DNA of 64,000 nt from Leptobrachium leishanense (lineage: Eukaryota > Chordata > Amphibia > Anura > Megophryidae). Positions 1-9,378 of this stretch are shown piece by piece. Position 1 is the stretch's first letter; the number at the start of each line of letters is the position of its first letter. Both the position numbers and the translations under genes were made by a program. The notes under the pieces were generated by a model. The model saw only the letters and a program-made list of their open reading frames with translations, made no database searches and was not told where the DNA came from. Location: positions 332,946,077 through 333,010,076 of the forward strand of contig CM019066.1 of assembly GCA_009667805.1 (NCBI GenBank), read 5' to 3'.

Positions 1-352
1 TTCTGTACTTTTTCGGCACAATTTTTTATTCACATTTTTTTAACGTTTTTTTTATTCTCTAACAGACCGTTTTATTATTTTTTGTAGGACCCTTTTTATT
101 ATTTCCATGCGTTTTCATGCATTATTATTGTTTTAAACGCCTTTTAAAGAATAGGAGAGTTTTTGTTTTCTGCAGTTCGATGGTGTTTGGTGGTCTGTTC
201 GGGCTGATCGAAGGTCTTTGGCGGCTCCCATTCGGCGCACTTCGGGGACCCTGCGGTGAATACTGAATTCACCACAGGGTCGGTGAACTGGAATCACCAA
301 AGTGCACTGATCGAGAAAGCACTGAAAGTTCGATACTTTCTGAAACACCCTC
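1..352. mobile_element. Degenerate CAGGG-family MITE, right part
   Basis: The segment is T-rich and then carries a near-palindromic block around 245-285 with tgcggtgaat and ttcaccacag. It finishes with a run resembling the ends of the longer CAGGG-family elements at 28046-28958 and 50090-50895. The left end lies outside the window. The T-rich part also resembles 63440-63600. No coding potential is seen. Assignment rests on shared internal motifs, not on a full pair of ends. Confidence 0.45.
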
Positions 353-536
353 TCAATCTACTATTTAGTCGACTAAAACGAAAACAATTCAGACTTCTAA
401 AATATGTCTAAAACTAAATGGCATTTTAGCCAGAAGACTACAGTATTAGAAGGTTAAAACTAAATTAAAATTTTCTGCGAAAAAATTAACATTGGTTAGA
501 ATGTTGTGCTTTATAAAATCAGCTTTAAGTGACTAT

Positions 537-1247
537 GGGCTCTATTACAATCCCCGCACTAAAAGCGCCCGCAGTTTTCCCCCTACCGCCCCCGTTTTAA
601 CAGGGGATTACAATGCAGGCGCAAAAAATGCTGCCTGCATTGTTTGCGCCTGCTATGTCCCAGATGCGAGCGGCAGCACTAAGCGCAGCCGTGCGCATCC
701 TCTCAGTGGAGTCCATAGGACTCCATTGAAGCAGACGCCGGCGGTCACATGACCCACCGGATCTCGCCTAGCGAGATCCGGCCGGTCGGCGTAGGGATAC
801 GCAGGGAGAGACTGGGGGGACTTTTTCCCCAGTGTTTCCCTGCTCCCGCCGGCCGGAGGAGGCGGACAGAGCCGCGGTCCTCGCCGCGGGACAGAGGGTG
901 AGTATAGGCTTCCTTTTTCTATTTTTTAGCCTGGAGTTAATGGATTCTGCAGAAGCGGAATCCTTTAACACCAGGTTCTGGCTCTGGTTAACTTTTCGCT
1001 AACCAGAGCCAGACGTTAATCAGCGCTGGGACTTTGTAATACCAGCGCTGATTAACACTTTGCACTCCCCATGTTAATAGGGAGAGCAGAGTGCAGTAAC
1101 CTCGCGCAGAGGAGTGCAAGGTACCAAACGCAAACGGGTTTCTTAACCGGTTTGCAATTGGATTGTAATATGCGGTAGATACCGCAGCTAACGGTAGTGC
1201 TCGCGCAGGTGAGCGCTACCGTTAGCATTAGGAGTGTAGTAGAGCTG
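537..1247. mobile_element. 711-bp non-autonomous TIR element (GGGCTCTAT family), copy 1
   Basis: The left end reads GGGCTCTATTACA and the right end, inverted, CAGCTCTACTACA. Both are flanked by TAT (534-536 and 1248-1250). The interior is GC-rich with short hairpins such as the palindrome around 763-780. A second copy of almost the same length lies inverted at 43419-44128. A 3-bp duplication and GGG ends suggest PIF/Harbinger-type mobilisation, which is inference. No transposase is present. Confidence 0.6.
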
Positions 1248-1250
1248 TAT

Positions 1251-2020
1251 ATGTACACTCATCAGGTAGGGTCGTAAGCAGGTGATGAGAATGTCCATTC
1301 GCCTCCTAGAAAGTAGTTATTTTCCATTATCTATATGCATGGGCAATATTCTTAATGAATACTGTGTTTTCTGAAAGCAGGTTGGCAGGTACATTATCTT
1401 GGTAAAATGTTGTTTTTGCTCAATGTAGATTAACAATAATATATTGTATTTTTACCTGCCTGAAAGCTGCATTACAAAGATTTCTTTGTGGTCAACCTTT
1501 CTTACCTTGATCTGTCATCAGTTTGGATGGTTGATTATGTAACCAATCATGGCTTTTCAACTTTGATTACAAAACCTCCTGAAAACCTTTACCGGGACTA
1601 TATATGAATTTATCATGCATAAGGTATTGTTCTATCTAGAGATCAACAATCACTTGCTACCCAGAGGTTGGAGTTGGATAGATGAAGAAGGACAGATCCT
1701 TAAATTGTTCATAATCTGGTTTGCTCCAGTGGAATACCATTTGAGGTAGAGATGTCTCATGGACCACAGTGATAGTGTACAAATAAGGTAACACAATTAA
1801 AATCTTGCAATAATGTTATGCCATCAATGCACCGCAACTGTGTGAATACACAGGGCACGCATAAAGGTACATAATCAGCAAGTCATATTGTTCAGGGAGT
1901 CCTTCCCTTTGATCTCCCTAAAATAGATTTCAGAAAAAAAACCAAACAGAAGGATTCTAAAATGAATAGAATGAAACAAAATAATAGCTTACCTGTAACA
2001 TAGGTCTGGAATTCACAGAG
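1251..2020. other. Unassigned intergenic sequence
   Basis: AT-rich DNA with only short shadow reading frames. I see no repeat ends, RNA gene or conserved protein. Confidence 0.4.
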
Positions 2021-2024
2021 CAGG

Positions 2025-3131
2025 TGTAGCGCTCACTCCCGGAGGAGCCGCTGAAAATGAACCACGGGTCAGTCTCCCCGCACTAGGGAATAAATATACT
2101 CCAACACAGTTGTGAGTTTTTATCATTTAAATAGTTTACTAAAATATTAAGCAGATGTTGAGACACGGTATTCACAAGTATTATTACAGTATTTTCATAT
2201 CACGGTAAAACGCGTAGCGGAAAAGAAACGAAACACGAGGCTTCGTATTTCGGAAAATATAAAATATTCGCAACCGAACAGAAAAGAAATGCAATTTCCC
2301 GATAGTTCAGAAAAAGGGGACACGTAGCAAAACCCAAACATGCAATCCTTTCGTATTGCGGTAAACGCGCAGCGGAAAAGAGAAAAATATAATTCGGAAC
2401 GTATCTTTATCTTTAACCCCTGTTCCGATTCGTAACAGAATGAGTCCTGCACAGGTTAAGTCCCGGAATGTAAAAGGTGTATATGTGTGTGTGGTACCCG
2501 GGTATTGTTCAACTGGCCAGTGAATTTACTGAAGGAAGGTCTTCGACTAGTCAGTTGGGGCCCTGTGGACTTTAAAGAGAAAACAGCAGCGTGTCCTTTA
2601 ATCACAAAACAGCCTTGGAGGCCTCTCACCCATCCGACGATTGCTTTAGGCTCCGCTGACCCAGGACGTCTCTCCGCACGATTTTGACTGGGGATACTAG
2701 CGGCCGGATCCGTTGTCTGACTTCATGCAGCTTGTCCAGCTCACCGCCTGCTCTCCATACCCGATCAACTCGCGGTGACTCCTCACTCGAGGCCTTCAAT
2801 TCCTCCGGTCTGCAGCAATTCCTGGATTCTGGCAAGTCTCCTTCTCCTCAGGTTGAGTGATCCAATAAGGACTGACAGGTCTCACTCGGGCTCTGGCCTA
2901 GGCCCTCTCGCGATGTCTTCAGTGCGTCTGCTTTCTCTCGTTCCCTGGCGCGCTCTGGCGCGTTCTCCACGAGGTGGAGGATGTAAGTGTCCAGTCTGCA
3001 CCCACTTCCTGTCTCCTTGCAAAGCATGCCGGGAAATGTAGTCCCAATGTCCAGTGTCTCTAATCGTGACTGTCTCCATCTTGTGGCCAAAAATAGGTAA
3101 TGCCACAGCAAGATTTTAACACAGTGCTACA
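2025..3131 (-). repeat. 3' LTR of the gypsy element
   Basis: Direct repeat partner of 9379-10485, same length. It ends gctaca on the plus strand, immediately followed by the element's polypurine tract. Short frames seen inside it are mirrored in the other LTR and are not genes. Confidence 0.95.
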
Positions 3132-3144
3132 CTCTCCCCCTCCT
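3132..3144 (-). other. Polypurine tract of the gypsy element
   Basis: Read on the minus strand this is a pure A/G run (ggagggggagag) ending exactly at the 3' LTR. That is the expected position for the primer of plus-strand DNA synthesis. Confidence 0.85.
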
Positions 3145-3210
3145 AGAACTCTTGGGTCTCTCCAAGGAGGTACAACAGTTACATTACATTTCCACAATAT
3201 TGAATACAGT

Positions 3211-6200
3211 TTACATAACATGCACAGGTTCAGCAGCATACATACAGTGAGTTAGGAACACTTCCTCAAGTTGACTCATATTTTGGGCTACCTCAGCTAG
3301 CATAGCAGACACTTCGGGCAACCTCTGTACTGTGGTGATGGCCTCTTCAGTGCTATGTCCTGGTGAGTCGTAGGTGAGTCGTTGGGGCGGTCGAACAGAG
3401 CGTTTTGGTTCTGGCTCAATCAGTTCCTCTTCAGGTGGAAGTACTATAGGTGTTGGCTCAATCCTTCTCTCTATCACTGGAGCAGACGTTTCTTCAGAGT
3501 ATGATCCCTCCAGCGAAGGCATAGAACTATAATCGCCTGAATAAGCTTCAACTTCCGGAGCTACCGGGATCCCAACAGCCTCAGGGACTTCCAGCTGAAA
3601 TTCAAGAGCCTCAGGGATTTCAGCAGTCTCAGGGACTTCTAGCAGAAATTCAGGAGCTTCAGGCCTCAAGTTACTCTCCCACCGCTCAGGAACAACGACA
3701 ACCTCCTCAGGCTCCGGTGAGCGCATCCAGTCTAGACAAAAACTCTCTTCTTCACTGTCTCTTTCGCTCTCTTCAGCAACCCGAGTCTGTTGAGACCGAG
3801 TAACAGGGGGCAAACGTGGAACAGGCGGATTTGGCAGAGGCAGTTTGTCCCCAACTGGCATTCTCACAGCCTCTCTCAAAGGTAACAAATGATTCCGGTG
3901 CCAGTTCTTGAGAGGCCCAGCCTTTCCATCCGGGCGAATCTGATACACTGGTAGACCCGGCAGTTGTTTGCAGACAATGTAAACCTGGGAACTCCACCTA
4001 TCCGCCAACTTGTGTCTCGCAGCAGCACCCAAGTTCTTCAATAGGACCCTATCACCGGGTTGTAGATCTTGTATTCGGACTTTCAAGTCATAGTTCCTTT
4101 TGTTTCTTTGCTCCCTGTTTCCCGAGGTCAACCGGGCCTGTTCAAATGCAGAAGCCAAATTCTTTCGAAGTCTATCCACGTAGTTTCTATGGGAAGCTAC
4201 TGACGTCTGGTCTAGAGATAACCCAAATGCCAAATCAACCGGCAGTCGAGCCTCTCTTCCGAACATAAGACGGTATGGTGAGTATCCAGTTGTATCACTC
4301 TCCGTACTGTTATATGCATGCACCAGAGTAGCTATGTGCCGACTCCAACTCTGCTTCTCCACATTCGACAAGGTCCCCAGCATGTTTAGCAGTGTGCGAT
4401 TAAACCTTTCAGGCTGAGCATCACCTTGAGGGTGATATGGTGTAGTTCGGGTCTTTTGGATTCCCAACAACTCTAACAATTGCCCCACCAGTCTGCTTTC
4501 AAAGTCTCTACCCTGATCAGAGTGTATCCTCCTTGGCAGTCCGTAATGAACAAAGAACTTTTCCATCAACACCTTGGCCACTGTCGGAGCGCGTTGATCT
4601 TTTGTGGAAAATGCTTGGGCGTAACGAGTGAAATGATCAGTCACTATTAGAATGTTCCCTTGCCCACTAGCATCCGGCTCTAAGCACAAGAAGTCAATGC
4701 ACACCAAATCCATGGGTCCCTGGCTCTGCAGATGGCTCATTGGAGCAGTTCGGGTCGGTAGAGTCTTTCTCTGAATACACCTCAGACAGGAATGGCAATA
4801 ACTTTCCACTTCAGCTCTCTTGCAAGGCCAATAGAACCTATCTCGCACCAGCTTAAAAGTTCTCTCAGCACCCAAATGTCCATGCTCATCATGTAGGGAT
4901 CGCAGCACACTCTCCCTATGTTTAGTGGGGAGGAATAACTGTTGAATCTCTTCAGCGTTAGCTGAGGGGCCCCTTCGGTAGACCACCCCATCCAACATCT
5001 TCAACCGCTCCCACTCTTTGTAGACCAATCTGGCTCCACCCGGGGAGTTGGTTAGCAAAATCTCACGCTGGTTTGCAGTCAGGGCCTTTATGGTCAAGGC
5101 AATTAAAGGGTCTCTGGCCTGATCCGCTTTCAGGTCCTGTCTCGAAAAGGTAGGTAAACTCTCATCCCTTAACTGCGTAGGGTTACAGTAAAATTCAGGA
5201 ACGGCCGCAGCCATGACTCCTATGGCCTCCGCTTCAATCCCTCCTTTGACCCGGCGCTCTGCGCCTTGACACAAAGCTTGCACCCCGTCTGGAGTCAACT
5301 GAGTCCATTCTGTAGTGTAGGGTCTTCTCGATAACGCATCAGCATCTCGATTATTCACCCCAGGGCGGTACTTCAGGCTGAACCGAAACCCTGACAGAGC
5401 GGCCAACCACCGATGTCCCGTTGCGTCCAGTTTTGCAGTAGTAAGGATGTAGGTAAGAGGATTATTGTCCGTCTTGATCACAAACTCGGCTCCATACAGA
5501 TAGTCTTTTAACTTGTCTACCACTGCCCACTTTAAGGCTAAGAACTCCAACTTGTGGGTAGGGTAGTTCTTCTCTGAAGGCGTAAGGCTCCGGCTCACGT
5601 ACGCTACAGGCCTCAGCAATCCACGATACTCCTGATACAGGACTCCTCCCAGACCTTCTCGGCTGGCATCCACATGTAGCTCATACGGCTTGTGAGGGTC
5701 CGCATAGGCCAAAACAGGAGCTCGGGTTAGACTCTCTTTCAGTTTCACGAAAGCTCCTTCACATTGACTGGTCCATTCACCTTGTATAGACTCTCGAGCT
5801 TTCCTTGGCCCTGGAGCTGACGGGTTTTTATCAGAGACCTTGCAGCCTTCTTCTGTGGTTTCCTTCTGCAGGAGTTTGTTCAGTGGTTGAGCTATTTTCG
5901 CGAATCCTCCCACAAATCTTCGATAGTATGAACAGAATCCCAAAAAAGATCTAAGCTCGGTGACGTTTCGGGGTCTAGGCCAAGAAGCTACGGCCTCCAA
6001 CTTCCGAGGGTCTGTCGAAACACCTTCTGCTGAGACCACATGTCCCAGATACGTAACAGATGGTAGACAGAATTGGCATTTCTCCAGAGACAGTTTCAGC
6101 CCCTCTTCATGGAGCCTCTTCAAGACCTTCTCCAAACGTTGCTCATGTTCTTCCAGAGTCTTCCCAAACACAATTATGTCATCCAGGTACACTAATACTT

Positions 6201-7848
6201 CGATTAGATTCATATCCCCGACTGTCTTCTCCATCAACCGTTGGAACGTGGCTGGAGCCCCCGTAAGGCCTTGAGGCATCCTGTTGAATTCAAAGAACCC
6301 CAGTGGACAGATGAACGCAGTTTTCTCCTTGTCTTCAGGATGCATGGGTATCTGGTGATATCCGCTTCGCAGGTCTAGTACACTAAACCACTTTGCTCCA
6401 GACAAACACTGTAGGGCATCTTCTATCCGAGGAGTGGCATATTGATCGGGGATGGTTCTCCGGTTCAACGTGCGGTAGTCTATGCATAGACGGACAGAAC
6501 CATTTTTCTTCCGGACCAACACTATGGGAGATGCGTATGGACTCCTGGACTCTTGAATCACCTTGGTTCTTTGCAATTCATTCAGCTGCTCTCGCAGATC
6601 ATCTAAGTCTCCTAGCGGAACTCGCCTTGATCTTTCACGAAACGGCTTGTCTTCTTGTAACCGAATGCGGTGCTCAGTACTCTTAGCTAGGCCCACATCG
6701 AACTCATCTTTTGAGAACAATTCCTTCCACTTTAGGACTTGAGACTGAAGACGTTTCTTCCACTCAGGTGAAATGGGAGCGTCCTTGGGGTAGAATCTTT
6801 CATCTGGAATCTCTTTACCCACTCCCCCTCCTGAATCGGTAGAGAGGGGTGTAGCAGACTCTACTTGCCCGAAAGGCATTCGTGCTTTAAGGACTACTGG
6901 AGAATCCGTCACATTGCACACGCTGACCGAGACTCTTCCTCGTGTTCTCTTCAGAGCCTTGGTGGAGATTATTTCAGGAATTACTTCGACTCCGGTTTCA
7001 CTCCCATGATCAAAATCGGTTCCCAGCACCACATAGGGACCTGGTTGCGACCCGTTCAACTTGACTGAAGCCCGGAAACTCGCTACTTCTCCTGCTTGCA
7101 GAACCTTCTCTGTTCCACCCAGTCTCCACAGTCTTCCCACCTCGGCAGGTGCCTTTCGTTCTTCGACCATCCTCTGATAGACCGGACGTAACATTGGGTG
7201 TACTCCTTGAGTTGAACCTTCTTCCAATACAATAGGTGTCAGGAGACGCCGCACTAGGTCAGTATTCGTCCCCACTATCAGGGAGCTTCTGTTCGCACCT
7301 GAGGGTCGAGGACACACAATGGCCAATGCATCACAACCCCCAGACTGCCCGATGACTTCAGATCCGATCTCCAACTTCACTTGCAGGTACCCGTCATAAG
7401 GGAGTTTCTCAGTGCCGATACCCCATATTTCCAAATCCTTCAATTCTTGCAGAGGAATGTGCTTTAAGTGTTTCTCGTAGAAGTCTCTGTAGATCAATGT
7501 CACTTGAGCCCCTGAATCTAACAGGGCTTTAGTGTAGACTCCTTCCACTTGGATTGGCACAATAGGAGAAGGACCTATCAGTTGGTCAGGAAACTTGGCG
7601 GCGGTATCCGGACGCTTAGACCCAGTTTGCTGTACCCTGGCCTTTTTCTTGGCCCGTGTAGGCTTTGGGTGTGCATTGCTTCCCCATGACGTAGATCCGG
7701 ATGCTAAGGGAGTGACTCTTTCAGTCCTGGCAGGCTCAGCAGTTGGCTTGGCTTTGGGCCCTCTCGTCCTCTTAGTCTTGGCTTGGTTTTTGGAGCGGGG
7801 TTCAACCTTCGGGCACCTAAGTTGCTCCTTCACTTGTGCCCTCGGGCG
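3211..7848 (-). CDS. pol: Ty3/gypsy Pol polyprotein (protease, RT, RNase H, integrase)
   Basis: An uninterrupted frame of about 1,545 codons entered by -1 frameshift from gag. The first in-frame GTG is at 7833 and no ATG serves as a natural start. In order: a basic linker, a retropepsin-like protease with DSGA near residue 106, reverse transcriptase with YLDD at about residues 549-552, RNase H with a HVDAS motif near 718 and TDNNPL near 784, an integrase HHCC zinc finger near 975-1015, and a DDE core with Asp in CIDF, Asp in SDQGRDF and Glu in PERFN near 1046, 1103 and 1143. A GPY/F-like region follows. The last 200 or so residues are acidic, with imperfect EVPE-rich repeats and an RPPQRLTYDSPG motif. 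Stop is 80 bp before the LTR. The polyprotein would be cut by its own protease and act in cytoplasmic particles, with integrase acting in the nucleus. It looks potentially functional. Confidence 0.93.
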   Translation of the reverse strand, partial: RPRAQVKEQLRCPKVEPRSKNQAKTKRTRGPKAKPTAEPARTERVTPLASGSTSWGSNAHPKPTRAKKKARVQQTGSKRPDTAAKFPDQLIGPSPIVPIQVEGVYTKALLDSGAQVTLIYRDFYEKHLKHIPLQELKDLEIWGIGTEKLPYDGYLQVKLEIGSEVIGQSGGCDALAIVCPRPSGANRSSLIVGTNTDLVRRLLTPIVLEEGSTQGVHPMLRPVYQRMVEERKAPAEVGRLWRLGGTEKVLQAGEVASFRASVKLNGSQPGPYVVLGTDFDHGSETGVEVIPEIISTKALKRTRGRVSVSVCNVTDSPVVLKARMPFGQVESATPLSTDSGGGVGKEIPDERFYPKDAPISPEWKKRLQSQVLKWKELFSKDEFDVGLAKSTEHRIRLQEDKPFRERSRRVPLGDLDDLREQLNELQRTKVIQESRSPYASPIVLVRKKNGSVRLCIDYRTLNRRTIPDQYATPRIEDALQCLSGAKWFSVLDLRSGYHQIPMHPEDKEKTAFICPLGFFEFNRMPQGLTGAPATFQRLMEKTVGDMNLIEVLVYLDDIIVFGKTLEEHEQRLEKVLKRLHEEGLKLSLEKCQFCLPSVTYLGHVVSAEGVSTDPRKLEAVASWPRPRNVTELRSFLGFCSYYRRFVGGFAKIAQPLNKLLQKETTEEGCKVSDKNPSAPGPRKARESIQGEWTSQCEGAFVKLKESLTRAPVLAYADPHKPYELHVDASREGLGGVLYQEYRGLLRPVAYVSRSLTPSEKNYPTHKLEFLALKWAVVDKLKDYLYGAEFVIKTDNNPLTYILTTAKLDATGHRWLAALSGFRFSLKYRPGVNNRDADALSRRPYTTEWTQLTPDGVQALCQGAERRVKGGIEAEAIGVMAAAVPEFYCNPTQLRDESLPTFSRQDLKADQARDPLIALTIKALTANQREILLTNSPGGARLVYKEWERLKMLDGVVYRRGPSANAEEIQQLFLPTKHRESVLRSLHDEHGHLGAERTFKLVRDRFYWPCKRAEVESYCHSCLRCIQRKTLPTRTAPMSHLQSQGPMDLVCIDFLCLEPDASGQGNILIVTDHFTRYAQAFSTKDQRAPTVAKVLMEKFFVHYGLPRRIHSDQGRDFESRLVGQLLELLGIQKTRTTPYHPQGDAQPERFNRTLLNMLGTLSNVEKQSWSRHIATLVHAYNSTESDTTGYSPYRLMFGREARLPVDLAFGLSLDQTSVASHRNYVDRLRKNLASAFEQARLTSGNREQRNKRNYDLKVRIQDLQPGDRVLLKNLGAAARHKLADRWSSQVYIVCKQLPGLPVYQIRPDGKAGPLKNWHRNHLLPLREAVRMPVGDKLPLPNPPVPRLPPVTRSQQTRVAEESERDSEEESFCLDWMRSPEPEEVVVVPERWESNLRPEAPEFLLEVPETAEIPEALEFQLEVPEAVGIPVAPEVEAYSGDYSSMPSLEGSYSEETSAPVIERRIEPTPIVLPPEEELIEPEPKRSVRPPQRLTYDSPGHSTEEAITTVQRLPEVSAMLAEVAQNMSQLEEVFLTHCMYAAEPVHVM

Positions 7849-7854
7849 TTTCCC
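7811..7854 (-). promoter_or_regulatory. -1 ribosomal frameshift signal: GGGAAAC plus hairpin
   Basis: The heptamer G GGA AAC occupies 7854-7848 on the minus strand, in register with gag codons GGA (7853-7851) and AAC (7850-7848). This is a canonical X XXY YYZ slippery site. Six nucleotides downstream GGGCAC-AAGT (7841-7832) can pair with ACTT-AG-GTGCCC (7822-7811), giving about ten base pairs, a two-base bulge and a nine-base loop. The gag stop TGA lies at 7832-7830, inside the hairpin. A -1 slip leads directly into the pol frame. The sequence and frames are seen directly. Function is inferred from known retroviral signals. Confidence 0.85.
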
Positions 7855-8126
7855 GCCGGTGAGGTAGATAACAGTCCTTCTAGGGCTTCCAACAGTCCCT
7901 CGACTCTATCCTTCTCAGGCTTTCGGCCTTTGCACTGTGCGCGGAAATGGCCCATTTCTCCACACCTGAAACATCTCTTCTTTGAGAGCGGAGACGTAGT
8001 TGCTTGTTGAGATTTGGTTAAAGGACTTGGACCAGACGCCACAGCAACTCCCGTCGTCTGCATACCTGTGAGGAATTTTTGCATTTCTGCCTGCATCTCT
8101 GTCACCTTCATCAATACCCGGCACAG
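7830..8126 (-). CDS. gag: Gag C-terminal part with CCHC zinc knuckle (nucleocapsid)
   Basis: This frame continues the gag frame after one TAA at 8129-8127. Its first ATG is at 8114. It has a Met/Gln-rich, possibly coiled stretch, then one CX2CX4HX4C knuckle (Cys-Phe-Arg-Cys ... His ... Cys, about 7973-7931) expected to bind element RNA. It ends at TGA 7832-7830 just past the slippery heptamer. Because no shift of frame separates it from the upstream gag, I read it as the same protein cut by a nonsense codon. Alternatives are programmed readthrough or re-initiation at 8114. If the stop is a mutation, this copy cannot make Gag-Pol unaided. Confidence 0.8.
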   Translation of the reverse strand: MCRVLMKVTEMQAEMQKFLTGMQTTGVAVASGPSPLTKSQQATTSPLSKKRCFRCGEMGHFRAQCKGRKPEKDRVEGLLEALEGLLSTSPAGNARGHK

Positions 8127-9320
8127 TTACGCGTGCGCTTGTTGCAATTCAGCTTGAGCTTCCTGAACTTTCTTGACGGTTTTGGACAATTCACCCCGTT
8201 CAGGGAGGTTCGATTCTTTGGCAGCCCTCTCCGTAGATTTAAAAACAACTAGGTGTTCTTGTTCGTCCTCGTCAGATCCATAAGTATCTAGAGAGTCGCT
8301 TTCAGGCTGCAGGCCGTCGTTATGTCTCACAGGTTGTGCATAAGCCCTTTCCCCCCGCCTGAAGGATTTCTCTTCCAGTAAAGCCTCTTCCTCTCGTACA
8401 ACTCGGATCAGTTCCAGGTACTTCAACTCTTGGTTACCTGCTCTGCTTCTCAGCTGCATCATTACTGGATCTAGAGGTTGAGAGCCCCTCAGGATCTGTT
8501 TTATTCGGATCTTATCTACTTCGGCCGGTTCGGCCCCTTTCTTCAGGAGTATCTGGTGTAGAATCTTATCTAGGCGCCTCATGTACTCGGTCATCCTTTC
8601 ACCTCTTCTCTGATAGGTGTGTTCGTACTGATATACCAGTTCGGCCGCCTTTTCAGTTCGCCCAAAAACTTCTTCAAGAACGTTTAAGTAATCTAAAGCA
8701 GTACAATCTTTTCTACTCAGTTTTAGGTTTCTCACCGCTTCCGACGCAGGTCCCTTTAAGCTCTCGGTGATCCTTTGCTTTTTCTGGGCCTCAGGGACAT
8801 CCCACTCATCCAGAGCCTGCATCGCCTGTTCCACCCATTCTTCAAAGGTTTCTTCTCCCGCCGGAGTTGGTACGTTTCCTGTAAAATTTCTTAACCGTCG
8901 ATAACCGAAGTTAGTGTGAGGAGGGCTTGTTTTCTGACATTTAGCCAGTAGATCTCCAATAGCCACGATAAATTCAGGCCCGATCATGGCCAACGGACTA
9001 GGCACGGGAACACTTGCGGATTCACCACGTGGCGCACTTGGCTGAATTAGTTGGACTTCCACCTCTTCTGCCAGTTTCACGCTCGTGCCCTGAAAACATG
9101 GCGGAACACCCTTTCTCCATTCGAGAAGAACATACATGTGAGAAGTATCTGGTTTTTTTTCAATATCCAGTATTAACCCCCGATGATCTGGTGCTAGCGT
9201 GGCCACGGCCTGGCGAATCTGATCTTCAGCCCAAGTGTCTGCGGGAATATCCATGACTATACAACATTCTAACTGGCTACTGTGCTCCCCACACCACTCG
9301 GCAACAGTGTCTGGATCCAT
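8127..9320 (-). CDS. gag: Gag (matrix/capsid part), PNMA-like
   Basis: The frame is open from 9377, but the first ATG is at 9320-9318, about 56 nt after the primer site, so I place the start there. The protein begins MDPDTVAEWC. It has an N-terminal domain of about 100 residues with the WC and MDIPADTW signature seen in paraneoplastic Ma (PNMA) family proteins. After a linker comes a capsid-like domain starting near YRRLRNFTG and running through FEEWVEQAM, ESLKGPA and LEEVFGRTE, again matching the PNMA capsid layout. It ends in a charged, Gln-rich region at TAA 8129-8127. PNMA genes are known to be domesticated Ty3/gypsy gags, so this element belongs near the lineage that donated them. That placement is inference from motif recognition. 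Confidence 0.85.
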   Translation of the reverse strand: MDPDTVAEWCGEHSSQLECCIVMDIPADTWAEDQIRQAVATLAPDHRGLILDIEKKPDTSHMYVLLEWRKGVPPCFQGTSVKLAEEVEVQLIQPSAPRGESASVPVPSPLAMIGPEFIVAIGDLLAKCQKTSPPHTNFGYRRLRNFTGNVPTPAGEETFEEWVEQAMQALDEWDVPEAQKKQRITESLKGPASEAVRNLKLSRKDCTALDYLNVLEEVFGRTEKAAELVYQYEHTYQRRGERMTEYMRRLDKILHQILLKKGAEPAEVDKIRIKQILRGSQPLDPVMMQLRSRAGNQELKYLELIRVVREEEALLEEKSFRRGERAYAQPVRHNDGLQPESDSLDTYGSDEDEQEHLVVFKSTERAAKESNLPERGELSKTVKKVQEAQAELQQAHA

Positions 9321-9356
9321 ATTTAACCCTTTAGATGCGGTTTTTCCAGAGACTGG

Positions 9357-9376
9357 ATCCCGGAAACGAGCCCCCA
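9357..9376 (-). other. Primer binding site, tRNA-Pro-like
   Basis: Two bases after the 5' LTR the minus strand reads TGGGGGCTCGTTTCCGGGAT. The first eleven bases and the last seven match the complement of the proline tRNA 3' end, with two extra T residues between. The 5' position and leading TGG fit a retroelement primer site. Confidence 0.75.
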
Positions 9377-9378
9377 CG

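Noticed and set aside
9321..9377. Gag start at the GTG codon at 9377
   Set aside because: This would place the start in the primer binding site; the first ATG is at 9320 and fits the PNMA-like N-terminus.
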